Part shown: one piece after another, positions 1 through 14,108 of the stretch
Layout of the letters: every line of letters starts with the position of its first letter
Position numbering within the stretch: position 1 is the first letter of the stretch
NCBI GenBank assembly: GCA_051294375.1
Contig: CM119264.1
Coordinates: 3,267,575 to 3,331,574, forward strand
Length of the DNA: 64,000 bases
Source: Paraspadella gotoi
Taxonomy: Eukaryota > Chaetognatha
Direction: 5' to 3'
Translations under genes and position numbers: made by a program
The notes under the pieces: model-generated
Told to the model about the DNA's origin: nothing
Databases searched by the model: none
What the model saw: only the letters and a program-made list of their open reading frames with translations

Positions 1-59
1 GACAAGAGATCAAAACAGTTTCCAAAAAAAAATATATAAAAAAAAATATATACGTGTAT

Positions 60-73
60 ATATATATTATATA

Positions 74-111
<38 letters not shown>
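60..111. repeat. (TA)n microsatellite
   Basis: Alternating TA with a few interruptions; the block B counterpart is at 6484-6520. Confidence 0.95.
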
Positions 112-114
<3 letters not shown>

Positions 115-742
115 CATGAGGTTAATTTTCAAAATTTTAAAACCGACGGTGAGACTTGATAGAATATAAATGTAAATGTAAATATAAATATAAATATATA
201 AATATAAATGTACAATTTACATAACTTGATAGAGATCAATAAGATTGATTAATGAAAGTAGACAAAATTTAATAATATAAAACTAAAAAATCGCTAAATA
301 AACGTTAGAAAAAGATTTCTTGACAATAGTCGAAAATATTGCTTGAAATAAGAAAACCTGATTGCTTGAGATTGATTGATTGATTAACGTAGGCTTGATA
401 AAGGCTGGTTAAAGGTCGAAATGTATTGCTTGATAAAAGTCACAAAGGTTTCGTCATAAAGGTCAAAGGTCAAAGGTTAAACTTAAAGCGAAGAAAAGAC
501 GCAGAAAGATTTTTTTTTGTTTTGACGCTTGAGGCGCTGACAGGCGACAGGCGGTAAGAGTCAGGCGACAGGCGGCGGGAGATAGGCGACGCCGAAAGCG
601 AAAATAAAGGTCGCGGGTGAAGCTGATGTATGGATGGATGACAGATGTGATAGGAGGGGTTAGGTCAGTCTGTCTGTCTGTCCCACTTACGTTAAAAATG
701 CATCTAATTCTTCAATAGTTGGTTGTTCATTTGTTAAGACAG

Positions 743-935
743 AAAAAAATCACAAATCTAAGTAACTGCTAGCGCCGTCTTCAGGAAATCCTAAGCGCAT
801 GTCATAAATACACGGGCGAAGAACGTTTTTTAGTCATATCATATCATGTCTTGTCATATATTGTGATCAAAGAGAAACACATGTGTAAATAAAGTCACCG
901 CGGCGCAACACACTGAATGAACCTATCTTGATTTA
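743..935. repeat. Dispersed repeat with GCGCCG...CCGCGGCGCAAC ends
   Basis: It starts near aactgctagcgccgtcttc and runs past caccgcggcgcaacacactg. An inverted, diverged copy lies at 22878-23065, and the block B duplicate is at about 7160-7330. Length, termini and AT-rich middle suggest a short non-autonomous element; the family is not recognised. Confidence 0.6.
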
Positions 936-1811
936 TTTCAATCCATTTATCTAATTTTGTTCGCCATTTTGGGATGAGAATAGAATGAGACAGATGGAGT
1001 TCGGAAGGAATTGAAGTGAGGCGAGGTGAGGTAAGTCGAGGATTCCATCCATAAAGGTGAGTTTTTTTTTAAGAGTCATTTCTTCGGTGGCAGAGAAGGT
1101 AAACAAACGTCTATCCTTTTAAATCTCAGTTCGTTTAACTTTCAAAGCGGAAATTTCTCGGAAATTTAAATCACCCACCAACCAGTATTCTTGCCAAGCC
1201 TGTCAAAATTTAAAACATTTAAAATTGAAATATTTAGCGATTTAAATATTTGGAAATGGCGGTAGTTTGGTTAATTTGTAATCCTTGAAAAATCTCTCTA
1301 ACTTTTATGCCAATTATCTCTTAACACAAAAAGAGATCCCAAACGATATGAAATTAAAAATACCGGGTAGTAATTTCGCTATTTTCTATTTTCCCTCTCA
1401 AACGAAACTGGTTTTACGAAAGAGTCTTTCTTTGTTCTCCTCGATTTTGTCGTTGTTGTTGTTATCCTCGTCGACGTCATAAAGGGTGACGATCAATGAA
1501 TGTCATCGTCGTTGTCGTCGTTGTCGTAATTGTCATCGTCGTTGTCGTAATTGTCGTTGTTGTTGTCGCATCAACGACGTCGTCGAAATCAAAGTCGTTG
1601 ACCGGTGTCGTCGTCGTCTTCGTCGTCGTATTAAGAAGAACCACCCATTTGATTTACGAACTTCTTAACGAATTATTGCGTTTCTCTTCATTTTACAAAT
1701 TTTTCCGAATTTCGCTTAACAAGTTTGAGTCTTTAATTCTTTTGTCCGTCGATCGTTTTAACAAAGTGAGAGAGACCTCCTGGGGAGATGCCTGTTAGAG
1801 AATAAGGCGTG

Positions 1812-1946
<135 letters not shown>

Positions 1947-1999
1947 AACAAGACGCTTTATAAGGTTTCGTCAAAATGTTTGACGAAATCATTATCATA

Positions 2000-2040
2000 G
2001 TCGTCGTCGTTGTCGTCGTCGTCGTCGTCGTCGTCGTCAT
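2000..2040. repeat. (TCG)n microsatellite
   Basis: Trinucleotide TCG with one TTG interruption. A more degenerate TCG/TTG region at 1448-1635 precedes it. The block B copy is at 8343-8380. Confidence 0.93.
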
Positions 2041-2962
2041 AATCATTCCATTTCGTCAATTTCTTTGGTTTCTTCATCCAATGTTTTCCATCGCACCCGG
2101 TTAAAGTTTTTTGCTCAACTTTTTTCGTCGCATCCGCAAAGACATTTCTCATGACATCCGGGTGGAAAAGTGAGAAAACCCGGATCTAATTCAAGTTAAA
2201 AATGACGTTATTGAGGAAAAATAAGCAAAACAAAAAAAAACAAAAAACAAAAACGGAATGATGATATAACTTCTAGAAAACTTTTAAACTTTTGAATAAA
2301 ACAATACATATGTTTGTACAAATATTATGTATCTTAGTAATCGCCAGTAAAGAGTAAAACCTAAAAGGAAAAACTTGTTTTCTAATACTAAAAATGTGAG
2401 AGACAAAGAATAAGGGGAGCATAAATAGTTAAATAGGATTTGCGGAGAAGAGAGAAGAAAGAAAGAAAAGAAAAAACGAAGCCCCTCGTAAATTTTAGAA
2501 ATGAGAAAAGACCTTGAAAAAAAGGGAGGAAAGAGGAGGGAGGAAGAAAAAAGAAAGAAGGATAGAGGAGGAAGGAGAAAAAAGAAGAAAAGGGGAGGAA
2601 GAAGAATTAAAGAAGGAAAGGGTAAAAAGAAGAAAAAAGAAGGAAAGGGTAGGAAGAAAGACAGAGAGAGAGAGAGAGACGACAGATGAGTATGGTTCTG
2701 TGGTGCGAGGATCGCAGGTTAGGAGATGGCGGATGAGGAGAGGGTGAGAGATGGAGGGAGAATGCTGTGACTTGATCTCATGGAAGAGAGGAGAGAGTAG
2801 AAAGAGAGAGAGAGAAGAGAGAGATAGGAGCAGAGAGAGAGAGAGAAAGAGAGAGAACGAGTTGTTCATCCACGGTCAGTCAGTTGATGAGAGGAGAAAA
2901 CCCATTTCTCGAACCTTCACCTTTTTCGCCTTTTGTTTTTTCGGGATTTCCCTCGATGATGG

Positions 2963-3190
2963 AGCTTCTTCTCTAGAGCCTCGCTTTCGCCTTTCTTTCT
3001 CTAGAGCCTCTCTTTCGTCTTTCTTTCTCTAGAGCCTCGCTTTCGCCTTTCTTTTTCTAGAGCCTCGCTTTCGCCTTTCTTTTTCTAGAGCCTCGCTTGC
3101 GCCTTTCTTTCTCTAGAGCCTCGCTCTCGCCTTTCTTTCTCTAGAGCCTCGCTTTCGCCTCTCTTTCTCAAGAGCCTCGCTTTCATCTAT
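2963..3190. repeat. About 27-bp minisatellite (TCTAGAGCCTCGCTTTCGCC)
   Basis: About eight units, each carrying tctagagcctcgctttcgcc followed by tttcttt. The block B counterpart at 9225-9440 is more disrupted by indels. Decayed units continue to about 3260. Confidence 0.9.
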
Positions 3191-3453
3191 TTTCACTATT
3201 TTCTTATCTTTAAAGCCTCGCTTTCAATTTTCTATACTTTAGCCTCTCTTTCGCCTTTTTTTCGATTTTATATTCTTTTCTCTTTCCATTTTTTTTTTCA
3301 GATTTTGGTTTAATTCTTTTTCAGTTTTTTTCTTTTTCTCATTTTTTTATTATTCTCATTAATCCTACTCAATTGTTGTTTTCTCTTATTTTAGTTTCTA
3401 CATTATATTTTACTTGATTTTTTGTTTTTTTAATTTAGTTTTCTATATTTTTA

Positions 3454-4049
3454 GTCGGATCTGCTTATCAGCAAATTCCGACTCTATAATTCACTTTGTC
3501 GGTCCGTCGGTCTCGAACCCAAATCTTGTCGGCATTTCACTTAAATCATATCAAAACATCGAATTATGATAAATTATGCAAAAAAATGGAATCGTCAGAG
3601 TGGAAATGAGTCAAAATGGAAAAAAAAAAACTGTTTCTCTATTTGATTATGCTTCTTTTTCTTTTTATATTAAATGCAGGATATATTAATTAATCAAATA
3701 ATTACTAAGTTAATTAATCAATTACTAAATTAATTAATCAATCAATTAATCGATCAATTTATTGATCAATCAATCAATTTATTTATCTATTTATTAATTA
3801 TTAAATCAATCAATTTATCTATTAATTAATTAGTTAATTAATTAATCAATCAATAATCAATCATTCAATCAATCAATCAATCAATCAATCAAATCAGTCG
3901 TTATCGTCGTCGTCGCCTTGGTCGTCGTCCTTGGTTTTGTCGTTGTTAGTGACGAAAAGACCTAAAACAAACATTTCGGATCATAATTAATGAATTAATT
4001 ACCGCTAATGATAGTGGGCAGATCCAGCATTGTTTGCTCAAACTTGTTC
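3454..4049 (-). mobile_element. Helentron-like non-autonomous element, copy 1
   Basis: Read on the minus strand it begins aacaagtttgagcaaacaat and ggatctgcccactatcatta, then has AATT/AATC and TCG microsatellites (3680-3930), and ends with a hairpin at 3482-3454 (stem GTCGGA...TCCGAC around TCTGCT/AGCA) followed by TAAAAA. An inverted motif at the start, a central microsatellite and a 3' hairpin together resemble DINE-1/HINE elements. Confidence 0.6.
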
Positions 4050-4363
4050 TTTTCTTTTTAGCTTCTCCTTTTTGTTTACTTTTTTTATCCTTTTTAGATT
4101 TCACTTTCTTTTTCTTTGTTTTTCCTTCTTTCTTCTTTGTTTTTTCCTTTTTTACCCTTTTTTTTTGCGTTTTCTCTCTTCAATCATTTCTCCCGTAATT
4201 TGTCTTCTCTCTCTTACCTTTTTCGTTATTGCCTATCTCCTATTCTCATCTACTCTTCTGTACTGTCATTCTTCCTCCCTGTCTCCCGATCATACTACTT
4301 CCTAGCTCATCTCCCCTCTCTCTCGTCTACTCTGCTCTACTCTCTCGTCTCTCATGTCTCACT

Positions 4364-4369
4364 TCTCTC

Positions 4370-4448
<79 letters not shown>

Positions 4449-4482
4449 CGATCTCTCTCTCTCTCTCTCTCTAACTTCTCTC
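4364..4482. repeat. (CT)n tract
   Basis: CT dinucleotides with single-base breaks. Block B counterpart at about 10684-10803. Confidence 0.95.
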
Positions 4483-4677
4483 TCACACACCGGCTGCCCC
4501 ATAAGTGTCAAACAGAAAATTATCTTCAGTCTTTGTCTCGCTTTGCTTTAGATCTCGATCCAAAACTGAACCTAGCATAGATTGTCGCGCCCTCCTACCT
4601 TTCCCTTCCCACTTTCTTGTCCAATACCCACCTCACCCTTTTTCTTTTACTCACCCCGCATGACCGATTTAGGCCTT

Positions 4678-4680
4678 CTC

Positions 4681-4728
<48 letters not shown>

Positions 4729-4729
4729 G

Positions 4730-4787
<58 letters not shown>

Positions 4788-4812
4788 GTCTCTCTCTCTC
4801 TCTCTCTCTCTC
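4678..4812. repeat. (CT)n tract
   Basis: A long CT run with single-base interruptions. Block B counterpart at 11010-11147. Confidence 0.95.
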
Positions 4813-4911
4813 TTCATATATCTCGCACCTCAGATTGCGAGAACTTTTATTAGTTTTATTTTTTTATAGCCTTTGTTTTTATACAATAAACATATGTCAC
4901 ACATGGAGGCC

Positions 4912-4985
4912 TTTAACCACCAAAGCCTGTCCAAAGTCAGGGGCAAAAAAGTTATTCGTTAAATGAATGGATAATTATTATATAG
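4912..4985 (+). repeat. Short dispersed repeat (CCTGTCCAAAGTCAGGGG family)
   Basis: Shared with 31048-31118 in CATSPER4 intron 6 and with block B at 11245-11320. The core is a small hairpin (CCTG...CAGG) followed by an AT-rich tail. Confidence 0.65.
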
Positions 4986-5274
4986 GTTGAACCAATTTCA
5001 TATATACTCACCTAGGTTCTCCTTTCACAACTTTTTACCAATAATCACCAACCAATTCACCATCCAATCACAATTCTCACACCTCCTCCCCACTGCTCTT
5101 TCACCATACTGACCTTTAGCAATTAATCATCACCAAATCTCTCTCTCATCAATTCACAAATCACACATTGCACCCCATAGTTCATCGTGATCAATCAATG
5201 CTTAGCTTATTCTTGTCCCACCTCAGGCCTCTCCTTTTTAACCCTCCTCATCCTTAAGCTTTCCTCCCTTTTTT

Positions 5275-5500
5275 TCTTCTTCGTTTCCTCTTCTTCCTCC
5301 TTTTCCTCTTTTTTCTCCCTTTCCTCTTCTTCCTCCCTTTCTTCTTCTTCCCTTTCCTCTTCTTCCTCCCTTTCCTCTTCTTCCTCCCTTTCCTCTTCTT
5401 CCTCCCTTTCCTCTTCTTACTCCTTTTCCTCTTCTTCCACCCTTTCCTCTTCTTTCTTCCTTTCCTCTTCTTCCTCCCTTTCCTTTCTCCTTCGCTTCCT
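5275..5500. repeat. 18-bp pyrimidine minisatellite
   Basis: Units of tcttcttcctccctttcc. Because 18 is a multiple of three, long open frames appear on both strands, giving serine-rich or RRGKGG repeats; they are not genes. Block B copy at 11600-11860. Confidence 0.92.
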
Positions 5501-6067
5501 CCACCTTCTGCTCCATCAAAGTCACTGACCTGATTCGGCCTTGTCTTAGTTTCTGAAGAGTTTCAATTCGACCATATGCTCATATTCCTCTATATAGTTT
5601 TAAAATACAATTGTGATGTTAAAACTGCTGAAAATAGAAAGTATAATAGAAGTATAACCAGATTGTCGTAAGCTATATTTGACCACTAAACCCGTGTATT
5701 ACTACTCCTAAATGGAGAGATATCTTCATATCGTGGCTTCGATATCTTGCATGACTGTACATAACAAGTGACACGATTGTGTCTACAGTCGAAAAAATAA
5801 GGATGTCTTATGAATGAACCGATGTCACGAAAATGTTTTGTTGGCGTGGAGCGGACCTAGTAAGTAGTAACCCTTGCAAAACAGACAGATGCTGTTTTAT
5901 AACTTTTCTAACATTATAAAAGTGGCGCCTTGGCTATCCATTTTCATGCTATTATCAAAAAGATACTTACGACAATATGCAAATTATTCTAAAGGTCGAA
6001 AAGCACCTCTCAACCCTTTAGACGAGTAGACGAACTTGGACGGACTAAGACGAGAAGGATGAAGAGG

Positions 6068-6405
<338 letters not shown>

Positions 6406-6451
6406 GAGCGAACATGGAGCGAACTTCATTTGTATTAAGTCTCTCGTCTTT

Positions 6452-6476
6452 NNNNNNNNNNNNNNNNNNNNNNNNN
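6452..6476. other. 25-N assembly gap between blocks A and B
   Basis: Exactly 25 N lie between the end of copy A and the start of copy B. Confidence 0.99.
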
Positions 6477-6483
6477 ATAAATC

Positions 6484-6518
<35 letters not shown>

Positions 6519-8203
6519 ATGAACATGAGGTTAATTTTCAAAATTTAAAACCGACGGTGAGACTTGATAGAATATAAATGTAATGTAAATATAAATATAA
6601 ATATATAAATATAAATGTACAATTTACATAACTTGATAGAGATCAATAAGATTGATTAATGAAAGTAGACAAAATTTAATAATATAAAACAAAAAAATCG
6701 CTAAATAAACGTTAGAAAAAGATTTCTTGACATAGTCGAAAATATTGCTTGAAATAAGAAAACCTGATTGCTTGAGATTGATTATTGATTAACGTAGGCT
6801 TGATAAAGGCTGGTTAAAGGTCGAAATGTATTGCTTGATAAAAGTCACAAAGGTTTCGTCATAAAGGTCAAAGTCAAAGGTTAAACTTAAAGCGAGAAAA
6901 GACGCAGAAGATTTTTTTTTGTTTTGACGCTTGAGGCGCTGACAGGGACAGGCGGTAAGAGTCAGGCCGACGGCGGCGGGAGAATAGGCGACGGCCGAAA
7001 AGCGAAAATAAAAGGTCGGGGTGAAGCGATGTATGGATGGATGACGATGTGATAGGAGGGGTTAGGTCAGTCTGTCTGTCTGTCCCACTTACGTTAAAAA
7101 TGCATCTATTCTTCAATAGTTGGTTGTCATTTGTTAAGACAGAAAAAAAAATCAACAAATCTAAGTAACTGCTAGCGCCGTCTCAGGAAATCCTAAGCGC
7201 ATGTCATAAATACACGGGCGAAGAACGTTTTTTAGTCATATCATATCATGTCTTGTCATATATTGTGATCAAAGAGAAACACATGTGTAAATAAAGTCAC
7301 CGCGGCGCAACACACTGAATGAACCTATCCTTGATTTATTCAATCCATTATCTAATTTGGTTCGCCATTTTGGATGAGAATAGAATGAGACAGATGGAGT
7401 TCGGAAGGAATTGAAGTGAGGCGAGGTGAGGTAAGTCGAGGATTCCATCCATAAAGGTGAGTTTTTTTTTAAGAGTCATTTCTCGGTGGCAGAGAAGGTA
7501 AACAAACGTCTATCCTTTTAAATCTCAGTTCGTTTAACTTCAAAGCGGAAATTTCTTCGGAAATTTAAATCACCCCACCAACCAGTATTCTTGCCAAGCC
7601 TGTCAAAATTTAAAACTTTTAAATTGAAATATTTTAGCGATTTAAATATTTGGAAATGCGGTAGTTTGTTAATTTGTAATCCTTGAAAAAATCTCTCTAA
7701 CTTTTATGCCAATATCTCTAACACAAAAAGAGATCCAAACGATATGAAATTAAAAATACCGGGTAGTAATTTCGCTATTTTCTATTTTCCCTCTCAAACG
7801 AACTGGTTTTACGAAAGAGTCTTTATTTGTTCTCCCTCGATTTTGTCGTTGTTGTTGTTATCCTCGTCGACGTCATAAAGGGTGAACCGATCAATGAATG
7901 TCATCGTCTTGTCGTCGTTGTCGTAATGTCATCTCGTTGTCGTAATAGTCGTTGTTGTTCGCATCAACGACGTCGTCGAATCAAAGTCGTTGACCGGTGT
8001 CGTCTTCGTCGTCGTATCAAAGAAGAACCACCCATTTTGATTTACGAACTTCTTACGAATTATTGCGTTTCTCTCATTTTACAAATTTTTTCCGAATTTC
8101 GCTTAACAGTTTGAGTCTTTAATTCTTTTGTCGTCGATCGTATTAACAAAGTGAGAGAGACCTCCTGGGAGATGCCTTTAGAGAATAAGGCGTGTAGAGA
8201 GAG

Positions 8204-8290
<87 letters not shown>

Positions 8291-8997
8291 AACAAGACGC
8301 TTTATAAGTTTCGTCAAAATGTTTGACGAAATCATTATCATAGTCGTCGTCGTTGTCGTCGTCGTCGTCGTCGTCGTCGTCATAATCATTCCATTTCGTC
8401 AATTTCTTTGGTTTCTTCATCAATGTTTCCATCGCCACCCGGATTAAAGTTTTTTGCTCAACTTTTTCTCGCATCCGCAAAAGACATTTCTCATACATCC
8501 GGGTGGAAAATGGAGAAAACCCGGATCTAATTCAAGTTAAAAAATGACGTTATTGAGGAAAAATAAGCCAAACAAAAAAAAACAAAAAACAAAAACGGAA
8601 TGATGATATAATTCTAGAAAACTTTTAAACTTTTGAAATAAAACAATACATATGTTTGTACAAATATTATGTATCTTAGTATGCCAGTAAAGAGTAAACC
8701 TAAAAGGGAAAAACTTGTTTCTAATACTAAAAATGTGAGAGACAAAGATAAGGGGAGCATAATAGTTAAATAGGATTTGCGGAGAAGAGAGAAGAAAGAA
8801 AGAAAAGAAAAAACGAGCCCTCGTAAATTTTAGAAATGAGAAAAGACCTTGAAAAAAAGGGAGGAAAGGGAGGGAGGAAGAAAAAAGAAAGAAGGATAGA
8901 GGAGGAAGGAGAAAAAGAAAGGAAAAGGGAGGAAGAAGAATTAAAAAGGAAAGGTAAAAAGAAGAAAAAAGAAGAGAAGGGTAGGAAGAGAAGAGAG

Positions 8998-9031
<34 letters not shown>

Positions 9032-9038
9032 GGAAGAG

Positions 9039-9073
<35 letters not shown>

Positions 9074-10721
9074 TAAGAGGAGAAGAGAGAGAGAGAAAGA
9101 GAGAGAAGATTGTTCATACCACGGTCAGTCAAGTTGATGAGAGGAGAAAACGCCATTTCTCGAACCTTCAGCTTTTTCGCCTTTTGTTTTTTGTTTCGGG
9201 ATTTCCCCTCGATGATGGAGCTTCTTCTCCTAGAGCCCCGCTTTCCGCCTTTCTTTTCTCTAAGAGCCTCTCTTCGTCTTTCTTTTCTAGAGCCTTCGCT
9301 TTCGCCTTTCTTTTTCTAGACCCTCGCTTTCGCCTTTCTTTTTCTAGAGCCCTCGCTTGCGCCTTTTCTTTCTCTAGAGCCTCGCTCTCAAGCCTTTCTT
9401 TCTCTATGAGCTCGCTTGCGCCTGCTCTTTCTCAGAGCCTCGCTTTCCATCTATTTTTCACTATTTTCTAATCTTTTAAGCCTCGCTATTTCAATTTCTA
9501 TCAGCTTTAGTGCCTCTCTTTCGCCTTTTTTTTCTGATTTTTATATTCTTTCTCTTACCAATTTTTTTTTTCAGATTTGGTTTAAATTCTTTTTTCAGTT
9601 TTTTTCCTTTTCTCATTTTTTTATTATTCTCATTATCCTACTCAATTGTTGTTTTCTCTTATTTTAGTTTCTACATTATATTTTACTTGATTTTTTGTTT
9701 TTTAATTTAGTTTTTTCTAATATTTTTTAGTCGGAAATCTGCTTATCAGCAAATTCCGACTCTATAATTTCACTTTGCCGTCCGTCGGTCTTCGGAACCC
9801 AAAATCTTTGTCGGCCATTTCACTTAATCAATCAAAACATCGAATTATGATAAATTATTGGCAAAAAATGGGAATCGGTCCAGAGTGGAAATGAGTCAAA
9901 ATGGAAAAAAAAAAAACTGTTTCCTCTATTTGATATGCTTTCTTTTCTTTTTATATTAAATGCAGGATATATTAATTAAATCAAATATTACTAAGTTAAT
10001 TAATCATTACTAAATTAATTAATCAATCAAATTAACGATCAATTATTGATCATCATTCAATTTATATTTTATCTATTTATTAATTTTAAATCAATCAATT
10101 TATCTATTAATTAATTAGTTAATTAAATTAATCAATCAATAATCAATCATTCATCAATCAATTCAATCAATCAATCAATTCAATGCAAATCAGTCGTTAT
10201 TCGTCGGTTCCGTCGCCTTGGTCGTCGTTCCATCGGTTTTGTCGTGTTAGTGACGAAAAGACCTAAAACAACATTTCGGGTCAAGTAATTAATGAATTAA
10301 TTAATGATTAATTAATGAAAATTAGTGACGAAAAGACCTAAAAACAAACATTTCGGATCATATTAATGATAATTAACCGCTAATGATAGTGGGCAGAATC
10401 CAGCATTGTCTGCTCAAACTTGTTCTTTCTTTTTAGCGCTTCTCCTTTTTGTTTACATTTTTTTATCGCTTTTAGATTTCACTTTCTTTTCTTTGGTTTT
10501 TTTCCTTCTTCTTCTTATGTTTATTTCCTTTTTTACGCCTTTTTTTTTCTTCTAACTCGCGTTTTCTCATCTTCAATGCATTTCTCACCGTAATTTGTCT
10601 TCTCTCTCTACTTTTTCGTTAGTTGCCTATCTCCTATTCTCATTATTTCTTCCTGTCATTCTCTTTTCTCTCATCTTCTCTGTCTCGTCTCTCTCTCTCT
10701 CTCTCTCTCTCTGTCCCTCAC

Positions 10722-10757
<36 letters not shown>

Positions 10758-12440
10758 ATCTCTCTCTCTGCGTCTCTATCTCCTCTCTTCTCTCTCTCTC
10801 TCACCCCACAACCGGGCTGCCCCAGTAAGTGTCAAACAGAAATTATCTTCAGTCTCTGATCCTGGCTCTTGCCTTTAGACTGAATCCAAAACTGACCATA
10901 TAGCATATGTCTGCGCCCTCCTAACCATGTTCCCTTTCCACCACTTTTGTTCCAATACCCACTCACCCTTTTCTTTTAAACTCACCCAGCCAATGACAGT
11001 TTTAAAGCACTTTCTCTCTCTCACTCTCTCTCTCGCTCCTCTCTACTCTCTCTCTCTCTCATCTCTCTCTTTCTCTACTCTCTCTCTCTCTCTCCTCTCT
11101 CTCTCCTCTCTCTCCACTCTCTCTCTCTCTCTCTCTCTCCTCTCTTCAATATATATCGCACCTCAGATTGCGAGAACTTTTATTAGTTTTATTTTTTTAT
11201 AGGCTTTGTTTTTTATACAATAAACATATGTCACACATGGAGGCCTTTAACCCACCAAAGCCTGTCCAAAGTCAGGGGCAAAAAGGTTATTCGATTAAAT
11301 GAATGATAATTATTATATTAGGTTGAACAATTTCATATATACTCACCTAGGTTCTCCTTCACAACTTTTTACCAAATAATCACCAACCAATCACCATCCA
11401 GATCACATATTCTCACCTCCTCCCCACTGCTCTTTCACCATACTGACCTTTAGGCAATTAATCATCACCAAATCTCTCTCTCATCAATTCACAAATCACA
11501 CATTGGCCCATAGTTCATCGTGATCAATCAATGCTTAGCTTATTCTTGTCCCACCTCAGGCCTCTCCTTTTTAACCTCCTCATCTTAAGATTTCTCCCTT
11601 TTTTTCTTCTTCGTTTCCTCTTCTTCCTCCTTTTCTCTTTTCTCCCTTTCTCTTCTTCCTCCTTTCTTCTTCTTCGCCTTTCCTTTACTTCTTCCTTTCC
11701 TCTCTTCCTCCTCTTTCCTCTTCTTCCTCCCTTTCCTCTTCTTCCCTCCCTTTTCCTCTTCTTCCTCCCTTTCTCCTTCTTACTCCTTTTCCTCTTCTTC
11801 CACCCTTTCCTCTTCTTTCTTCCTTTCCTCTTCTTCCTCCCTTTCCTTTCTCCTTCGCTTCCTCCACCTTTTCTGCTTCCATCAAAGTCACTGACCTGAT
11901 TCGGCCTTGTCTTAGTTTCTGAAGAGTTTCAATTCGACCATATGCTCATATTCCTTCTATATAGTTTTAAAAATACAATTGTGATGTTAAAACTGCTGAA
12001 AATAGAAAGTATAATAGAATATAACCAGATTGTCGTAAGCTATATTTGACCACTAAACCCGTGTATTACTACTCCTAAATGGAGAGATATCTTCATATCG
12101 TGGCTTCGATATCTTGCATGACTGTACATAACAAGTGACACGATTGTGTCTACAGTCGAAAAATAAGGATGTCTTATGAGATGAACGATGTTTTGTTGGG
12201 CCCCGTGGGGGAAACGCCGGGGACCCTAATAAAAGTAGTAACCCTTGCTAAAACAGACAGATGCTGTTTTTATAAACTTTTCTAACATTCATAAAATGGC
12301 GCCTTGGGGCTATCAATTTTTCATGCTATTATCAAAAAAGATACTTACGACAATATGCAACATTATTCTAAGAGGTGCGAAAAAGCACCTCTCAATCCCT
12401 TTAGACGAGTAGACAAACTTGGACGGACTAGACGGAAGGA

Positions 12441-12531
<91 letters not shown>

Positions 12532-12805
12532 CAGTACGAGAGAGAAGAGAAGAGAGAGATGTCAGGTTAGCGCCGAGAGGATAGTTTTTGTTTTCGAGCA
12601 GTCGAGTGCCGATTTAGGGTAAAGAGGTTGTCAAAGGAGGAAAAAGGGAGAGGAGGAGAGAGAGAGTAGAAGAGAGAGAGAGAGAGAAGAGAGAAGAGAG
12701 AGAGAGACGAGAGAGAGAAAGGAGAAGAGAGAGAGAGAGAGAAATGGAGAGAGAGAGAGAGAGAGGAGAGAGAGCGAGACATGGACGAATTCATTTTATA
12801 GGTAA
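6477..12805. repeat. Block B: second copy of the 6.4-kb region
   Basis: Block B follows block A base for base but with many single-base insertions and deletions scattered through unique and repetitive sequence alike, for example in 6540-8160 and 9110-9560. It ends near 12805 at the acatggacgaattcatt equivalent of 6411, after which the sequence is new. Indels of this kind are typical of unpolished long reads, though a diverged real duplicate is possible. No gene is recognised. Confidence 0.92.
9731..10424 (-). mobile_element. Helentron-like element, block B duplicate of copy 1
   Basis: It has the same order as 3454-4049 with indels, plus an extra local duplication at 10270-10375 in which tgacgaaaagacctaaaaca and the aattaatga stretch appear twice. 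Confidence 0.6.
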
Positions 12806-13244
12806 CTATGGTATTCAAATCTTCAAAATGAGGGCTTAATTTCAAGTGCGACTTTTGAATTAATAGGGTTAAATTGTTGTTTCATTTTATCGATTCAAAC
12901 TTTGACGAGATTTTCGAACGTCAACTTGGATCAGCGATGGAGGAGAGAAAGATGGCGCCACGTTAAAGGTTAAGACAAGGATGGGAAGAGGGTGGGGGAA
13001 AGACGAGACAACTACGAGAAAGAGATGGATTACAGATGAGATAGAGACAGTAAAGCGATGGCTTCGCATTGTAAATAATATGCTATTACCTCATTGCCTG
13101 ACAACGAAAAATGCATAATCTTCAATTTTAATTAAACTTTTATTCTAAATTTATAAGTATGAGACATCTGAGGAATTTTGATTTAATCTAAAATTTAAAA
13201 AAAAATCAAAAAGACAAGAATACGGAATCAATGATCAGCGAATC
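12806..13244. other. Unique AT-rich sequence after block B
   Basis: No gene, RNA or repeat family is recognised here. Confidence 0.5.
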
Positions 13245-13670
13245 AACGACGATCAATTCGACGATCAAAACGACGATCAAAATGACTATCAAAACAACGA
13301 TCAATATGACGCTCAAAACGACAATCAAAACGACGATCAAAACGACGATCAAAACGATGATCAAAACGATGATCAAAATGATGATCAAAAAGACGATCAA
13401 AACGACTATCAAAACTACGATCAAAACGATGTTCAAAACGACGATCAAAATGACAATCAAAACGACAATAAAAACGACGATCTAAACGACGATCTAAACA
13501 ACGATCAAAACGACGATCAAAACGACATTCAAAACGACGATCAAAACAACGATCAAAATGATGATCAAAACTACGCTTAAAACAACGATCAAAATGACGA
13601 TCAAAACAACGATCAAAACAACGATCAAAATGACGATCAAAAAGAGGATCAAAACGGTCATCTTTTCATT
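13245..13670. repeat. 12-bp minisatellite (ACGACGATCAAA)
   Basis: About 35 units of acgacgatcaaa and one- or two-base variants. The 12-bp period keeps several frames open on both strands (TIKTTIKM and VLIVVLIV repeats). These frames have no start context, splice structure or non-repetitive domain, so I do not call a gene. Confidence 0.95.
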
Positions 13671-13802
13671 TCGATCGAAATCGCGAAGATGGAATTTATC
13701 GTCGCGCCATCTCACGTCTTTATCCTTCGCGCCATCTACTGACGCGTCTTCGCGCCGAAAGAAGATGTCACGTCTTCCCAGGGAGACGTCATCGATCCCG
13801 AC

Positions 13803-13841
<39 letters not shown>

Positions 13842-13972
13842 AGACGACGTCACTATTTATCAGATCCTTCAATTCCCAGATTTCGTTTTCTCATTTTCCT
13901 ACGAAATAGAATTTCCGTCTCTCATTTGTTGCGTCGTGTTTATGAGAGAGAGAGAGAGAGAAGAGAGAGAAG

Positions 13973-14011
<39 letters not shown>

Positions 14012-14108
14012 AGAGAGAGAGGAGAGAGCAGAGAGGAGAGACAAGAGAGAGAACAGAGAGAGAGGGAAGGAGAGAGAAAGAGAGAGTGCAAACTAATTAC
14101 CCAGTGGC
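13671..14108. repeat. Spacer with (ACG)n and (GA)n
   Basis: A GC-richer stretch at 13670-13800 containing the repeated phrase gcgccatct is followed by (GAC)n at 13803-13850, AT-rich sequence, then (GA)n at 13944-14090. No gene recognised. Confidence 0.8.
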
